Below are positions 47,919-57,319 of a stretch of DNA of 64,000 nucleotides, piece by piece. The stretch lies in the NCBI GenBank assembly GCA_017509985.1, contig JAFWOE010000045.1, positions 1 to 64,000 of the forward strand, given 5' to 3'. The translations under genes were made by a program, and so were the position numbers. Positions within the stretch are counted from its first letter, which is position 1, and each line of letters starts with the position of its first letter. Source of the stretch: Lachnospiraceae bacterium. Lineage in GTDB: Bacteria > Bacillota > Clostridia > Lachnospirales > Lachnospiraceae. The notes under the pieces are model-generated. The model did no database searches. It was not told the DNA's origin and worked only from the letters and a program-made list of their open reading frames with translations.

Positions 47919-47953
47919 AGCAGGAGGGAGATTAAATCTCCCCCCCGCTGCTG
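47919..47953 (-). terminator. Hairpin after the Opp substrate-binding gene
   Basis: The minus strand reads GCAGCGGGGGGGAGATT and AATCTCCCTCCTGC with a small loop. There is no T run, so it may be a partial terminator or mRNA-stabilising hairpin that sets the level of the binding protein above its downstream genes. Confidence 0.5.
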
Positions 47954-47958
47954 TCAGA

Positions 47959-49539
47959 TCAGCCCCATGACCAGTCATGTACGGAATGGTTTGTATAAAG
48001 AGCTTTTGCAGTAATTCCTTTCAGATCCTTATCTGCTGCTACAAAGTTGTACCACTCATAAAGAGGAACTACCAGAGCCTTGTCACCCATAACACGTACA
48101 ATATCAGCCTGAGCTTTAAGACGCTCTTCCGGATCTGTATTGAAATGCTGCGCATCATAAGCCGCATTGAGGTCCGGATCATCCACACCATAGAAGTTCA
48201 GGAACTCTCCGCCTCTGTACAGGGCATATGCATCGTCCATATCCAGCATGAACATCATATTGTCAGTAGAGTTCATCGTATAATTTCCTGCCTCATGAAT
48301 ATCTGTCCACCATGTAGAAAATTCAACCTTTTCAAGGTTCATTGTAATTCCTACGTTGGCCAGCTGAGACTGCACGATCTCCATTGCTTTATAATGGGAT
48401 GCCTGGTTTGAAGTTACAACTGTGAATTCAAGTCCGTCAGGATAGCCTGCTTTTGCAAGATACTCTTTTGCTTTTTCCGGATCATTTGTAGGAGCTTTAT
48501 AATCTGCCGGCACCCCTTCAAGCCAGTCCATATAAATAGAATCAATCGCTTTGCCTTCTCCGTTTATAGCTCCGGCAACGATGTCGTCCTTATTAATTGC
48601 ATACGCAATGGCAAGTCGGAGATCTTCGTTATCAAACAGCTCGCCTTCGTGTTCATTGAAATAGATCCAGTATGTATTTGCACCCATGGTCTTCAGCCAC
48701 TGAAGATTCTCGTCATTCGAAAGTCTTTCAGCATCGCTTGTCGGCGGCTGAAGGTCAACGTCTATCTCACCGTTCTGAAGGGCAAGAGAAGCCGTGGACT
48801 CATCATCAAAGAACTTGAAAATGCACGTTCCGATCGATGCTTTCCCATCCCAGTAATCATCGAAAGCAGTAAGCTTGATATACTCACCGGATTTCCACTC
48901 TTCCATCTTGTACGCGCCGGCGCCTACAGGATTACGTCCGAATCCATCGGGATCCGCTTCATAAGCAGACTTGCTGAAGATCGGAAGGTTGAAAGAAGCA
49001 GCAGCCTTAAGTCCGGGACCGTAAACATCCTTGAACACGAGTTTAACATGCGTATCATCGATCTTTTCCATATGATCCATAGCGTTAGTCATGGATTCTG
49101 CAATACCCGCATCGATGATCGTATTGAATGAAAATACCACGTCCTCTGCAGTAACTGTATCTCCGTTATGGAACTTAACACCTTCACGAAGAGTGAATAT
49201 TATATCCTTGCCATCTTCCGTATACTCCCATTCAGTTGCAAGCTTCGGGGTCCACGACCCGTCATCTTCATATACCAGAAGGCCGTCGAAAATATTCCAC
49301 GAAACGAGAAGAGCGTGTGTATTAGGCGTGAAGCCGCCGCAGACCGTTCCCGGTTCTGCCCAGAGAGCTATTGTTACAGAATCATCATGTGTCCCCGCAG
49401 ATGCGGATGCATCTGTTGATGCAGCTGCGGACGCAGTCGCCGAAGAAGCATTTCCGTCTGATGAGCTTGAGCTGCCTCCGCACCCGGCTACAAGGCTAAG
49501 TGCAAGTATCAGGCAAAGAATTACAGATAATTTTTTCAT
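47959..49539 (-). CDS. ABC transporter substrate-binding lipoprotein, peptide/nickel type (SBP_bac_5)
   Basis: The 526-residue protein has a type II signal with lipobox LVAGC, then a Ser/Ala-rich linker (20-52). The family 5 binding domain follows: VTIALWAEPGTV, the KLATEWEYTEDGKDIIFTLREGVKFHNG signature (in segments), and DLRLAIAYAINKDDI. It binds a peptide or other solute outside the cell and delivers it to the OppBC permease. The gene is the last of the five transporter genes. AAGGAGG precedes the ATG. The substrate is not known. Confidence 0.92.
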   Translation of the reverse strand: MKKLSVILCLILALSLVAGCGGSSSSSDGNASSATASAAASTDASASAGTHDDSVTIALWAEPGTVCGGFTPNTHALLVSWNIFDGLLVYEDDGSWTPKLATEWEYTEDGKDIIFTLREGVKFHNGDTVTAEDVVFSFNTIIDAGIAESMTNAMDHMEKIDDTHVKLVFKDVYGPGLKAAASFNLPIFSKSAYEADPDGFGRNPVGAGAYKMEEWKSGEYIKLTAFDDYWDGKASIGTCIFKFFDDESTASLALQNGEIDVDLQPPTSDAERLSNDENLQWLKTMGANTYWIYFNEHEGELFDNEDLRLAIAYAINKDDIVAGAINGEGKAIDSIYMDWLEGVPADYKAPTNDPEKAKEYLAKAGYPDGLEFTVVTSNQASHYKAMEIVQSQLANVGITMNLEKVEFSTWWTDIHEAGNYTMNSTDNMMFMLDMDDAYALYRGGEFLNFYGVDDPDLNAAYDAQHFNTDPEERLKAQADIVRVMGDKALVVPLYEWYNFVAADKDLKGITAKALYTNHSVHDWSWG

Positions 49540-49555
49540 GTTTCCCTCCTTTTTG

Positions 49556-50509
49556 TTATATTACAGCGCATGCAACATAGTGATCATTGCCTAGATCACG
49601 CAGTTTCACATTTTCGTCTGCCATACACTTTTCACATGCGTATGGACATCTTGGTGCAAACCGGCACCCCGGTTTAAGATTTATCGGGCTCGTCACCTCC
49701 CCTTTAATAATTTCTCTTCTTTTCCCTTTACTGGAAAGATCCGGAACAGGAATCGCTGCCAGCAGAGCCTTTGTATAGGGATGAATGGGATTTGCAAACA
49801 GCTCATTCTTCTCTGCTCTTTCAACGCAGACCCCCATATACATGACCATGATCTCATGAGATATATGTTTAACCACCGAAAGATCATGTGTAATGAAAAT
49901 ATACGACAGCTGTCTGGCATCCTGCAGATCCATAAGCAGATTCAATATCTGAGCCTGGATACTTACATCCAGGGCAGAAACAGGTTCGTCACAGACTATG
50001 AATTTCGGATTCAGCACCAGTGTTCTGGCTATACCGATACGCTGCCTTCTTCCGCCGTCCAGTTCATGAGGATATGAGTTTATGAGTCTGGGCGGAAGTC
50101 CGTTGATCTCCATCATCTTGAATACTGCTTCCTGCTGTTCCTGTTTTGTCTTATAAGTTTTATTAACTATAAGCGGCTCTTCAATAAGCTCAAACGCCGT
50201 AAGTCTTGGATTCAGAGAAGCATAAGGATCTTGAAAAATGATGCCTGCATCTCTTCTGAACTGGGCCATTTCACTTTTCGAGAGATTCGTAACATCTTTT
50301 CCGTCAAAAATGATCTGCCCTGACGTAGGTTTGATCAGCTGCAGAATCGTTCTTCCGAGTGTAGATTTTCCGCAGCCCGATTCACCTACAACTCCCAATG
50401 TAGTACCTCTTCTTATTGACAGATCGATGTCATCTACAGCATGAAGCATTCCTTTAGGAGTTCCGAAATATTTTTTCAGTCCTTTTGTCACCAGAATATT
50501 GTCTTCCAA
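49556..50509 (-). CDS. ABC transporter ATP-binding protein, OppF/DppF type
   Basis: The 317-residue protein has Walker A GESGCGKST, the signature ELDGGRRQRIGIAR (LDGG in place of LSGG, usual for this subfamily), Walker B FIVCDEPVSALD, and the C-terminal oligopeptide/dipeptide extension with CRFAPRCPYACEKC, whose cysteines can bind an iron-sulphur cluster. The start is a TTG at 50509 with AAGGAGG eight bases before it, overlapping the oppD stop region. Confidence 0.92.
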   Translation of the reverse strand: MEDNILVTKGLKKYFGTPKGMLHAVDDIDLSIRRGTTLGVVGESGCGKSTLGRTILQLIKPTSGQIIFDGKDVTNLSKSEMAQFRRDAGIIFQDPYASLNPRLTAFELIEEPLIVNKTYKTKQEQQEAVFKMMEINGLPPRLINSYPHELDGGRRQRIGIARTLVLNPKFIVCDEPVSALDVSIQAQILNLLMDLQDARQLSYIFITHDLSVVKHISHEIMVMYMGVCVERAEKNELFANPIHPYTKALLAAIPVPDLSSKGKRREIIKGEVTSPINLKPGCRFAPRCPYACEKCMADENVKLRDLGNDHYVACAVI

Positions 50510-50510
50510 G

Positions 50511-51482
50511 TCATACCTCCTTACTGAACAGATGACAACGCAGAGAATGACCGTTTGTGACCATAACCTCCGGCTGTTCTGTCCTGCACTTTTCGCTGCA
50601 ATGCGGGCACCTTGGATGGAATTTACACCCCTTTGGCAGATCTGTAGGATCCGGCATGAGACCTTCTATAGGCGACAGACGAGGTTTATCATCTTTCAGA
50701 TCCGGCAAGGATCCGAACAATCCGATCGTATAAGGATGATGATTTCCCTTTCCGAAAATATCTTCTACCGTGCCGCTTTCAACGATTTCTCCGGCATACA
50801 TTACAGCCACCTTATCGCAGGTCTCTGCAACGACTCCCAGATCATGGGTAATGAGTATCATTGAAGTTCCCAGTCTCTCTTTCAGATCCGTCATCATAGC
50901 CAGAACCTGAGCCTGAACCGTAACATCAAGCGCTGTAGTGGGTTCATCTGCTATGAGCAGCTCCGGTTCGCAGGCAAGGGCAATAGCTATGACAACACGC
51001 TGCTTCATGCCTCCCGAAAACTGGTTTGGATAGTCTTTCTTCCTGTTTGCTTTGATGCCTACCATCTCGAGCATTTCGTCGACCCGGGACTCGATCTGCG
51101 CTTTTGTCATATCCGGGTTATGAAGTTTTATGACCTCAGCCACCTGTTTTCCGATCGGTATTACCGGATTAAGGCTTGTCATGGGATCCTGGAATATCAT
51201 GGATATCCTTTTACCCCTGTACTTTTTGAAGACTTTTTCCTTGATGGCCAGCAGATCTTCACCGTCATAAATGATAGAACCTTTGGAAATACGGCCGATC
51301 TTATGCGGAAGAAGCCGAAGCACGCTGAGGGCAGTAGTCGTTTTTCCGGCCCCTGTCTCTCCGACAAGTCCCAGCGTTTCCTTTCTTCCTACAGTTAAAT
51401 CAACCCCGTTCACTGCATATACAGTTTCTTCAGAAGTATCGTATTCGACATGAAGATCCGTTATTTTAAGTAATTCACTCAT
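50511..51482 (-). CDS. ABC transporter ATP-binding protein, OppD/DppD type
   Basis: The 323-residue protein has Walker [13 protein letters not shown], signature [15 protein letters not shown], Walker [13 protein letters not shown] and the C-terminal [14 protein letters not shown] extension. The ATG at 51482 follows AGGAGG; the frame is open to 51539 but that part overlaps oppC without family similarity. It pairs with the OppF-type ATPase just downstream. Confidence 0.93.
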   Translation of the reverse strand: MSELLKITDLHVEYDTSEETVYAVNGVDLTVGRKETLGLVGETGAGKTTTALSVLRLLPHKIGRISKGSIIYDGEDLLAIKEKVFKKYRGKRISMIFQDPMTSLNPVIPIGKQVAEVIKLHNPDMTKAQIESRVDEMLEMVGIKANRKKDYPNQFSGGMKQRVVIAIALACEPELLIADEPTTALDVTVQAQVLAMMTDLKERLGTSMILITHDLGVVAETCDKVAVMYAGEIVESGTVEDIFGKGNHHPYTIGLFGSLPDLKDDKPRLSPIEGLMPDPTDLPKGCKFHPRCPHCSEKCRTEQPEVMVTNGHSLRCHLFSKEV

Positions 51483-51495
51483 TTCGCACCTCCTG

Positions 51496-52398
51496 TCAGT
51501 TCTTAAGCTTCGGATCAAGTGCGTCTCTGAGTCCGTCACCTATCATGTTCAGCGACAAAGCCGACAATAATATCGCTGCGCCGGGTATCATGATAAGATG
51601 CGGATAATCCCTCATGAATTCTCTGGCTTCAGAAAGCATCGCTCCCCATTCCGGAGTCGGCGACTGTACTCCGAGTCCGATAAAGCTCAAGCCTGCAATG
51701 GCTATAATTGTAAGCGCAAGATGCAGTGTTGCCAGAACGAGAATGGGTCCGAGACAGTTTGGAAGAATATGGCGCGTGATGATCCTGAAATTTTTCGTAC
51801 CGCATGCACGTGCCGCTTCAATATAATCCTGTTCCTTCAGCGGCATTACCCATGAGCGGAACATACGTATATTTCCCGGCGTAACCGTACATACGCATGC
51901 AATACCCAGATTGAACATTCCTCCGCCAAGAGCCGCAACGATGCAGACTGCAAGCAGTGTTTCAGGAATAGCAGCGAAAACATCATTAATACGCATTACT
52001 ACATTATCTGTCCTCTGTGTGCCGTAACCGGCAATCGAACCGAATATCATTCCCAAAGTCGTTGAGCATGCAATTACAGCCAAGGCAGTGAACAAGGACG
52101 TCCTTCCGCCGAAAAGCACCCTTATAAAAACGTCTCTTCCATACTGATCTGTTCCAAAGATATGTTCCGCGCACGGCTTCATCAGTCGTTCAGACATATT
52201 CTGCTGAATTGCCTGATCGTAATTGCAGAAAATGCCAACGCCTATGATGCACAAAAGGATTAATGCAAAAATGATCAAGCCGATCATAGCGGTACGGTTT
52301 CTTGAAAACCTTTTAAGTACCTGTTTGAACATTCCGCGCTTCTTGCTCATCTGATAAACAGTTTTGCTTTCGTTTTCAATTCTTTCAGGCTCACTCAT
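51496..52398 (-). CDS. ABC transporter permease, OppC/DppC type
   Basis: The 300-residue membrane protein has an N-terminal cytoplasmic part (about 1-35), six membrane segments and the permease EAA-like loop EAARACGTKNFRIITRHILPN that docks to the ATPases. The GTDQYGRDVFIRVLFGGRTSL segment is typical of DppC. The ATG follows the oppB TAA with no gap. Confidence 0.94.
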   Translation of the reverse strand: MSEPERIENESKTVYQMSKKRGMFKQVLKRFSRNRTAMIGLIIFALILLCIIGVGIFCNYDQAIQQNMSERLMKPCAEHIFGTDQYGRDVFIRVLFGGRTSLFTALAVIACSTTLGMIFGSIAGYGTQRTDNVVMRINDVFAAIPETLLAVCIVAALGGGMFNLGIACVCTVTPGNIRMFRSWVMPLKEQDYIEAARACGTKNFRIITRHILPNCLGPILVLATLHLALTIIAIAGLSFIGLGVQSPTPEWGAMLSEAREFMRDYPHLIMIPGAAILLSALSLNMIGDGLRDALDPKLKN

Positions 52399-53355
52399 TT
52401 AAGCATTTCCTCCTTTCTTCTCTTTCTTTTTCGTGTACATCACCTTTAACCTCGGATCGATATACACGTAAATAATATCGATGAACAGATTAATGAATCC
52501 GCCCAGCAGAGCAACGAAAATAACGATTCCCATAACTACAGGAATATCAATTTTTCTTACAGAAGTAAGCGCCAGTGAACTCAGTCCCGGAATAGCAAAC
52601 AGCTGTTCGATAACAACGGTCCCGCCAAGGAGTTCAAGGAAATTCATTCCCAGGATCGTAACGATCGGCATCAGAGCGTTTCTCAATGCGTGTTTTACTA
52701 CAATCTGAAGCTCTGAAACGCCTTTTGATCTCGCCAGTTTGATATAATCTGCTCTGATAACTTCCAGCATATTTGAACGTGTGTTCCTTACCATTGAAGC
52801 CAGCTGTGCAGATGCCAGAGAGAACCATGGCAATACATAGCTCCTCAGGTTGCCGCTGAAAGTAACCGGAAACCAGCTCAGAGACATTGCAAAAAGCAGG
52901 ATCAGCATGGTCCCCAGCCAGAAGTTCGGCATTGATGAAAGTACCAATGCAAAGACCAGGGTCAGATTATCCATAACGGAATACTGTTTAACGGCGGAAA
53001 TGATCCCGATAGGGATTCCTATGATCAGAACAAGTGCAAGGGCACCTGCTGCGACTTTAAGTGTAATAGGAACACGCGCTATTATTTCCTGGACTACAGG
53101 TATGCCGGTCCTGTATGAAACACCCATATCTCCGTGAAGGGCATTCCACAAGTATCTGAAATACCTGATCCAGAAGGGATCGTTCAGACCATACTGTTCC
53201 CGAAACGCGTTTAAAGCTTCTTCTGTTGCACGAGACCCGAGCTGAATCTGCGCAGGATCACCGGGAGCAAAATCCATTAAGGCAAAAATCACTATAGAGA
53301 TACCCAGTATAACAGGTATCATAAGCAATAATCGCTTGATAATATATCGTGACAT
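52399..53355 (-). CDS. ABC transporter permease, OppB/DppB type
   Basis: The 318-residue protein has six membrane segments and the start YIIKRLLLMIPVILGISIVIF of the DppB family, plus the EAA loop YIKLARSKGVSELQIVVKHALRN. AAAGGGG precedes the ATG. It opens the transporter part of the cluster, 80 bases after the bicupin gene. Confidence 0.94.
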   Translation of the reverse strand: MSRYIIKRLLLMIPVILGISIVIFALMDFAPGDPAQIQLGSRATEEALNAFREQYGLNDPFWIRYFRYLWNALHGDMGVSYRTGIPVVQEIIARVPITLKVAAGALALVLIIGIPIGIISAVKQYSVMDNLTLVFALVLSSMPNFWLGTMLILLFAMSLSWFPVTFSGNLRSYVLPWFSLASAQLASMVRNTRSNMLEVIRADYIKLARSKGVSELQIVVKHALRNALMPIVTILGMNFLELLGGTVVIEQLFAIPGLSSLALTSVRKIDIPVVMGIVIFVALLGGFINLFIDIIYVYIDPRLKVMYTKKKEKKGGNA

Positions 53356-53435
53356 CCTAATGCCCCTTTCAATAATTAGTCAGCTTTTAAACTCATCGCG
53401 GTGAATAATACAGAGATTAGTCAGTGGGAACAAAC

Positions 53436-54398
53436 TTATCGTTTTCCATATTCTGTTATATATCCGCCCCATTTTTTTCTGAGTGCTGCAACAAAATCAG
53501 GATCATTAAGCTTTTCAGGTTCATAGGTACTGTATGATTTGAGCTCGCTGAGCAGGTCATAACGCATGCAGCCAATGCTGTAATCATACATTTTTGCATT
53601 CTCTTCAACCTCATAAGAAAAGATTGCGTACGGAGGTAAATGCACCACATTCTTTTCTGATGCTACAAATTCCTCATTGAAAACCTTAAAGCGCACTTTT
53701 CCCTCAGTGACAAAGAAGATATTCGGTTTAAGACAAGGCTTCGGGCAAACCGCATAAAATCCCTTCTCGCCAACTATCTGCCATAACTCAAATTCACCTG
53801 CTGTTTCCCAGCGTCCTACCTTCAATCTGAGTTTTGCGCCATCTACATCAAACTCAGCATGTGCAAAACCCGGCTCTCTTACTGCAGATACTTCTGCTTT
53901 CGGGGCATCTTCAGCAACTGCTTCTTTCAGATACCAAAGATCATATGACACTCCGAATACATCAGCCAGTTCTTCATCTGTCATTTCCGGACAGTTTGCG
54001 CTCAAGAGTTCTTTATCAGCACAGGGCTGGATAATATTCATAGTATTGAAATAGCCAACCCAGGTTATATCGGTAAGGAAATGCATTCTATGGCTTTCAA
54101 ACGGGCCAAGATGCATAATATCACCCGGCGTAACCTTACATCTTTTACCGCGATGTGTGAGTTCTATCTCGCCATCCAATACGATCATTGTCTCACATCC
54201 TCTTTTTGCCACATGGTTATCCATAACATCACCCGCGTAAAAGACTGACCGGGTCAATTCATGAGTGTCGTTATAATCGATGTTTTCAACAAGAAGATCG
54301 ATTCTTTCTTTGATGAACCCTGCGTTTCTGTCCTGATCTACATGATGCTCTGCTACATCTTCAGGATCATTGAGATTAATTAAGTACGGATGTTTCAT
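53436..54398 (-). CDS. Bicupin protein (paralogue of the next gene)
   Basis: The 320-residue protein has two cupin barrels (about 50-130 and 185-270). The first carries likely metal ligands in HVAKRGCETMIVLDGE and GDIMHLGPFESHRM. The N-terminus HPYLINLNDPEDVAEHHVDQDR matches that of the upstream paralogue, so the two arose by tandem duplication. Cupins include isomerases, dioxygenases and sensor domains; no DNA-binding part is present here. AGGAGG precedes the ATG. Function unknown; genomic place suggests a sugar or small-molecule enzyme of the cluster. Confidence 0.7.
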   Translation of the reverse strand: MKHPYLINLNDPEDVAEHHVDQDRNAGFIKERIDLLVENIDYNDTHELTRSVFYAGDVMDNHVAKRGCETMIVLDGEIELTHRGKRCKVTPGDIMHLGPFESHRMHFLTDITWVGYFNTMNIIQPCADKELLSANCPEMTDEELADVFGVSYDLWYLKEAVAEDAPKAEVSAVREPGFAHAEFDVDGAKLRLKVGRWETAGEFELWQIVGEKGFYAVCPKPCLKPNIFFVTEGKVRFKVFNEEFVASEKNVVHLPPYAIFSYEVEENAKMYDYSIGCMRYDLLSELKSYSTYEPEKLNDPDFVAALRKKWGGYITEYGKR

Positions 54399-54432
54399 TT
54401 TGTTCCCTCCTAAAAAAAATTTTTAATAAAAC

Positions 54433-55410
54433 TCAATTAAGCACACCGCTTGCTGTAATATAGCAGCAGTATTTTTCTTTAAGTGATTCTACATAATCCT
54501 TGTCTTTCAGTTTTTCGGGATAAAGTGCTTTGACCGTGTTAAGTTCATTCACAAGATTATGCGTAAGACAGCTGTTGTACATATCATACATTACAGAATC
54601 ATCTTCATTGACTGTGAACCTGTATTTAGAATATTCGGGAATAAAAACAATATTATTTGAAAAAGCATCGAACTCTTCATCATAAATCTTAAAATGAACA
54701 CTTCCCTTCTGGATGTAATATACATTCCCTCTGGGATTGAGTTTGCTGCTCTCGGCGAAAAAGCCCTTTTTCATCGTAAGACGCCAATATTCATACATGC
54801 CTTCTGTTTCCCAGCGTCCGATCTTCTGCTCCGCAAGCAGTCCTTCTCTTTCAAATGAGTCCAATGAGAAATCTTTATCGCGGATCTCCGCTATCTCTGA
54901 TTTGTCAACTTCGGGAGCAATAGACATTGCACCTTCAAGTCCTATGCTGTCATATGTAGCGGAAAATACATCCGCAAAATCCTTATCGTTCATTTCCGGA
55001 TTGTGATCTGCTGCCCATTTTTTATTACGCGCGGGGGCACAGATGTTCATATTATGGAAGAATCCAACCCATGGAGTATCCTGAGTCCAATACATTTCAT
55101 GTTCATTGTAGACACCGAAATGCATTACATCTCCTTCATGCACAAGTGTCTTCTTTCCTCTGACGATAACCTCCATTTCTCCGGGACCTACTATCATAGA
55201 TTCGCATCCGAATTTCGCCATATGATAACCGGCATAATCTCCTTTATAAAAAGTAGAATATGTGAGTTCATGTGTTCCTTTCGGCTCAAGTATCTCAACA
55301 ATGAGGTTCATCCGTTCCTTGATAAACCCGGCATCTCTGTCAAAATCGACAAATTTTTCTATGCAGTCATCCGGATCGTTTAAATCTGTGAGATAAGGAT
55401 TTTTCTTCAT
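54433..55410 (-). CDS. Bicupin protein, first gene of the AraC-linked cluster
   Basis: The 325-residue protein shares its layout with the downstream paralogue: NPYLTDLNDPDDCIEKFVDFDR start, first barrel with HMAKFGCESMIVGPGEMEV and GDVMHFGVYNEHEMYW, and a second barrel near 215-285. The start at 55410 follows GGGAGG; a longer in-frame start at 55440 lacks one. It is the first gene transcribed from the region divergent to the AraC regulator, so it is the most likely regulatory target. Function unknown. Confidence 0.7.
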   Translation of the reverse strand: MKKNPYLTDLNDPDDCIEKFVDFDRDAGFIKERMNLIVEILEPKGTHELTYSTFYKGDYAGYHMAKFGCESMIVGPGEMEVIVRGKKTLVHEGDVMHFGVYNEHEMYWTQDTPWVGFFHNMNICAPARNKKWAADHNPEMNDKDFADVFSATYDSIGLEGAMSIAPEVDKSEIAEIRDKDFSLDSFEREGLLAEQKIGRWETEGMYEYWRLTMKKGFFAESSKLNPRGNVYYIQKGSVHFKIYDEEFDAFSNNIVFIPEYSKYRFTVNEDDSVMYDMYNSCLTHNLVNELNTVKALYPEKLKDKDYVESLKEKYCCYITASGVLN

Positions 55411-55757
55411 GGCAGATTCCTCCCAAATATCTAAAGCCAAATTGCTATCCTTCTTTTTATTATCTTATCAAGATGTTTTGTGCAAAAAGTATATTATTTT
55501 GGCCTGTTTGTGTTCATTTTTGAAAATTTTATACATTTATATTAAAAAATCCGGATCTCTCCGGAATATATCTGCCTGATTTTGTAAAATAATAAAAAGG
55601 AACAAACTACATTTTCTAAATATGGAATAGAAAGTTCCTAATATGTGCTATTTTATCCACATTTTTATAAAAAAAGCACACATTTTTGACATCTTTATAA
55701 TCTATAATTTTTTTAACATACGATCTCTGTTTAGTTGCATACAGAAAGAGGCATCAT
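55411..55757. other. AT-rich divergent control region between bicupins and the AraC regulator
   Basis: This 347-base region holds the putative cupin promoter and two weak CodY-like sites: 55514-55528 and 55610-55624 (CATTTTCTAAATATG), each 11 of 15 to consensus. Two TATAAT-like boxes near 55696-55708 could serve the regulator, but no matching -35 was found. No RNA gene is seen. Confidence 0.4.
55488..55528 (-). promoter_or_regulatory. Putative promoter of the bicupin-Opp cluster with an adjoining CodY-like box
   Basis: On the minus strand TGAACA (55516-55511), a 17-base spacer and TATACT (55493-55488). The partly matching CodY box TCATTTTTGAAAATT (55514-55528) overlaps the -35 edge. Confidence 0.4.
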
Positions 55758-57311
55758 ATGAAGATACTCTATTTAGGGAATGACACCATATTCGGACTGC
55801 TGCAGGACGGACTGAAAAACTCGAATATTCTTCTGTCTCTTACAAGAGTTCTGTCCATCAATGAATGTGTATCTCAGTCCTTAAACGGTACAGATTACAT
55901 AATAATCCTGCAGATCAATATGCCCTCGTGGAAAATCCAGAATCTTATCAACGACTATGAAAAGCAGCAGAAAGTTCTGCAGATGATGCTTTTTGAGATC
56001 CGCAACGAAACCGACGTGGATTATTACACGACCGATATGAACCTGTTTCCTGAAATGCGCTCCGTTTCAGCTTTTTTTGAACAGTCGCTCTCAATGCACT
56101 ATTCCTGTCATCATCGTTATTCCCGCATGACAAGGCTTTCTGCCGAAACGTCATCTGAATATGAAAAACGAATCGGAAAAGAGTTTGCTTTGCTGGAACT
56201 GATCCGCGGCTGTTCCTACCCAGAGTTTCGATTTCTGAAGGGTAATTACGATTTTAGACTCCATGAAAAGAAATTCTTTGTGTTCTTTTATGAACTGCAG
56301 TTTGAAGAGTATCTGGACCATGCTGCAAATAAAGACCTTTATAATTATATCGGCGAACGTGTAAAAAACGAAATACGCCAGGTGCTGTCTCAGATCGACA
56401 GCGGCGAAGTATTTGATATTCACCTGAACCTGACCTGTGCCATTTTTAATGAACCAAAGTGTAAAAGCGAAGCAGAAAAGAACGCTATTATACGCCGGGT
56501 GATCCAGCAGCTTGCCGGTATATGCCATTGCCAGACAAGTTCCCGATACTTAAGCGGCCTTATAGAAAATGTGACCGATCTGAGAACTGCTTACGAACAG
56601 TACCGTTCTTTAAAATCCATCAGTTTTTTTGAAAAACCTGATTATATTTCTCTCGAAGATAACAAATCCCCTGATATCAGTCAAAACCTTGAAAACGCAC
56701 AGGAGTTATTATCATCTATCCGTGATCTCATCAATTATAATTTTTCCAGTCCGGACCTGATTGAAAATCTTCATACGCTATACTATGAAGTCATAAAACC
56801 ATCCCGCAGTTTTAATCTTTTGTATTACTGTTCCGCCGTCCTTTCCTACTCTCTCAGGAATCTGTTCAATAAAGAACTGATCCTTGAGCATCTGGACCCG
56901 CAGAAACTGTCTTTTTCTTCCATAGATGAACAGTACGAAGACATTGTTTCCACTATAAAACCGCTTCAGAACCAGTATAAGACCATACGGCAGAGCCAGA
57001 ACTCCTATGTGATAAAGGTTATCAAATACATATCAGAGCATTATCAGGAAAATTTTTCCATATCGGAACTGGCAGACTCACTTCACATCGGAAAGACATA
57101 TCTCAGCAAGGTATTTAAAGCACAGGTCGGCGTCGGGATAATCAGTTACCTTACCTCTTATCGCCTGGAAGCTGCAAAAAATCTGCTGAAGGAAACGGAT
57201 CTCCCTGTATATGAAATAGCAGAACAAGTCGGTTTCCAAGACGGGAGATATTTTTCGAAGATTTTTAAAAAGGCCACAGGACTTCAGCCCCGCGAGTACA
57301 GAAAGAAATAA
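55758..57311 (+). CDS. AraC-family transcriptional regulator
   Basis: The 517-residue protein ends in two helix-turn-helix motifs of the AraC type (about 415-515): FSISELADSLHIGKTYLSKVFK and the hallmark VYEIAEQVGFQDGRYFSKIFKKATGLQPREYR in parts. The N-terminal 110 residues resemble a degenerate response-regulator receiver (ILYLGNDTIFGLLQDGL) without a clear phosphoacceptor; the middle (about 130-400) is unassigned and probably senses the inducer. It is divergent from the bicupin-Opp cluster, which it most likely controls. AGAGGCATC precedes the ATG. Confidence 0.85.
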   Translation: MKILYLGNDTIFGLLQDGLKNSNILLSLTRVLSINECVSQSLNGTDYIIILQINMPSWKIQNLINDYEKQQKVLQMMLFEIRNETDVDYYTTDMNLFPEMRSVSAFFEQSLSMHYSCHHRYSRMTRLSAETSSEYEKRIGKEFALLELIRGCSYPEFRFLKGNYDFRLHEKKFFVFFYELQFEEYLDHAANKDLYNYIGERVKNEIRQVLSQIDSGEVFDIHLNLTCAIFNEPKCKSEAEKNAIIRRVIQQLAGICHCQTSSRYLSGLIENVTDLRTAYEQYRSLKSISFFEKPDYISLEDNKSPDISQNLENAQELLSSIRDLINYNFSSPDLIENLHTLYYEVIKPSRSFNLLYYCSAVLSYSLRNLFNKELILEHLDPQKLSFSSIDEQYEDIVSTIKPLQNQYKTIRQSQNSYVIKVIKYISEHYQENFSISELADSLHIGKTYLSKVFKAQVGVGIISYLTSYRLEAAKNLLKETDLPVYEIAEQVGFQDGRYFSKIFKKATGLQPREYRKK

Positions 57312-57319
57312 GCAGTGTT

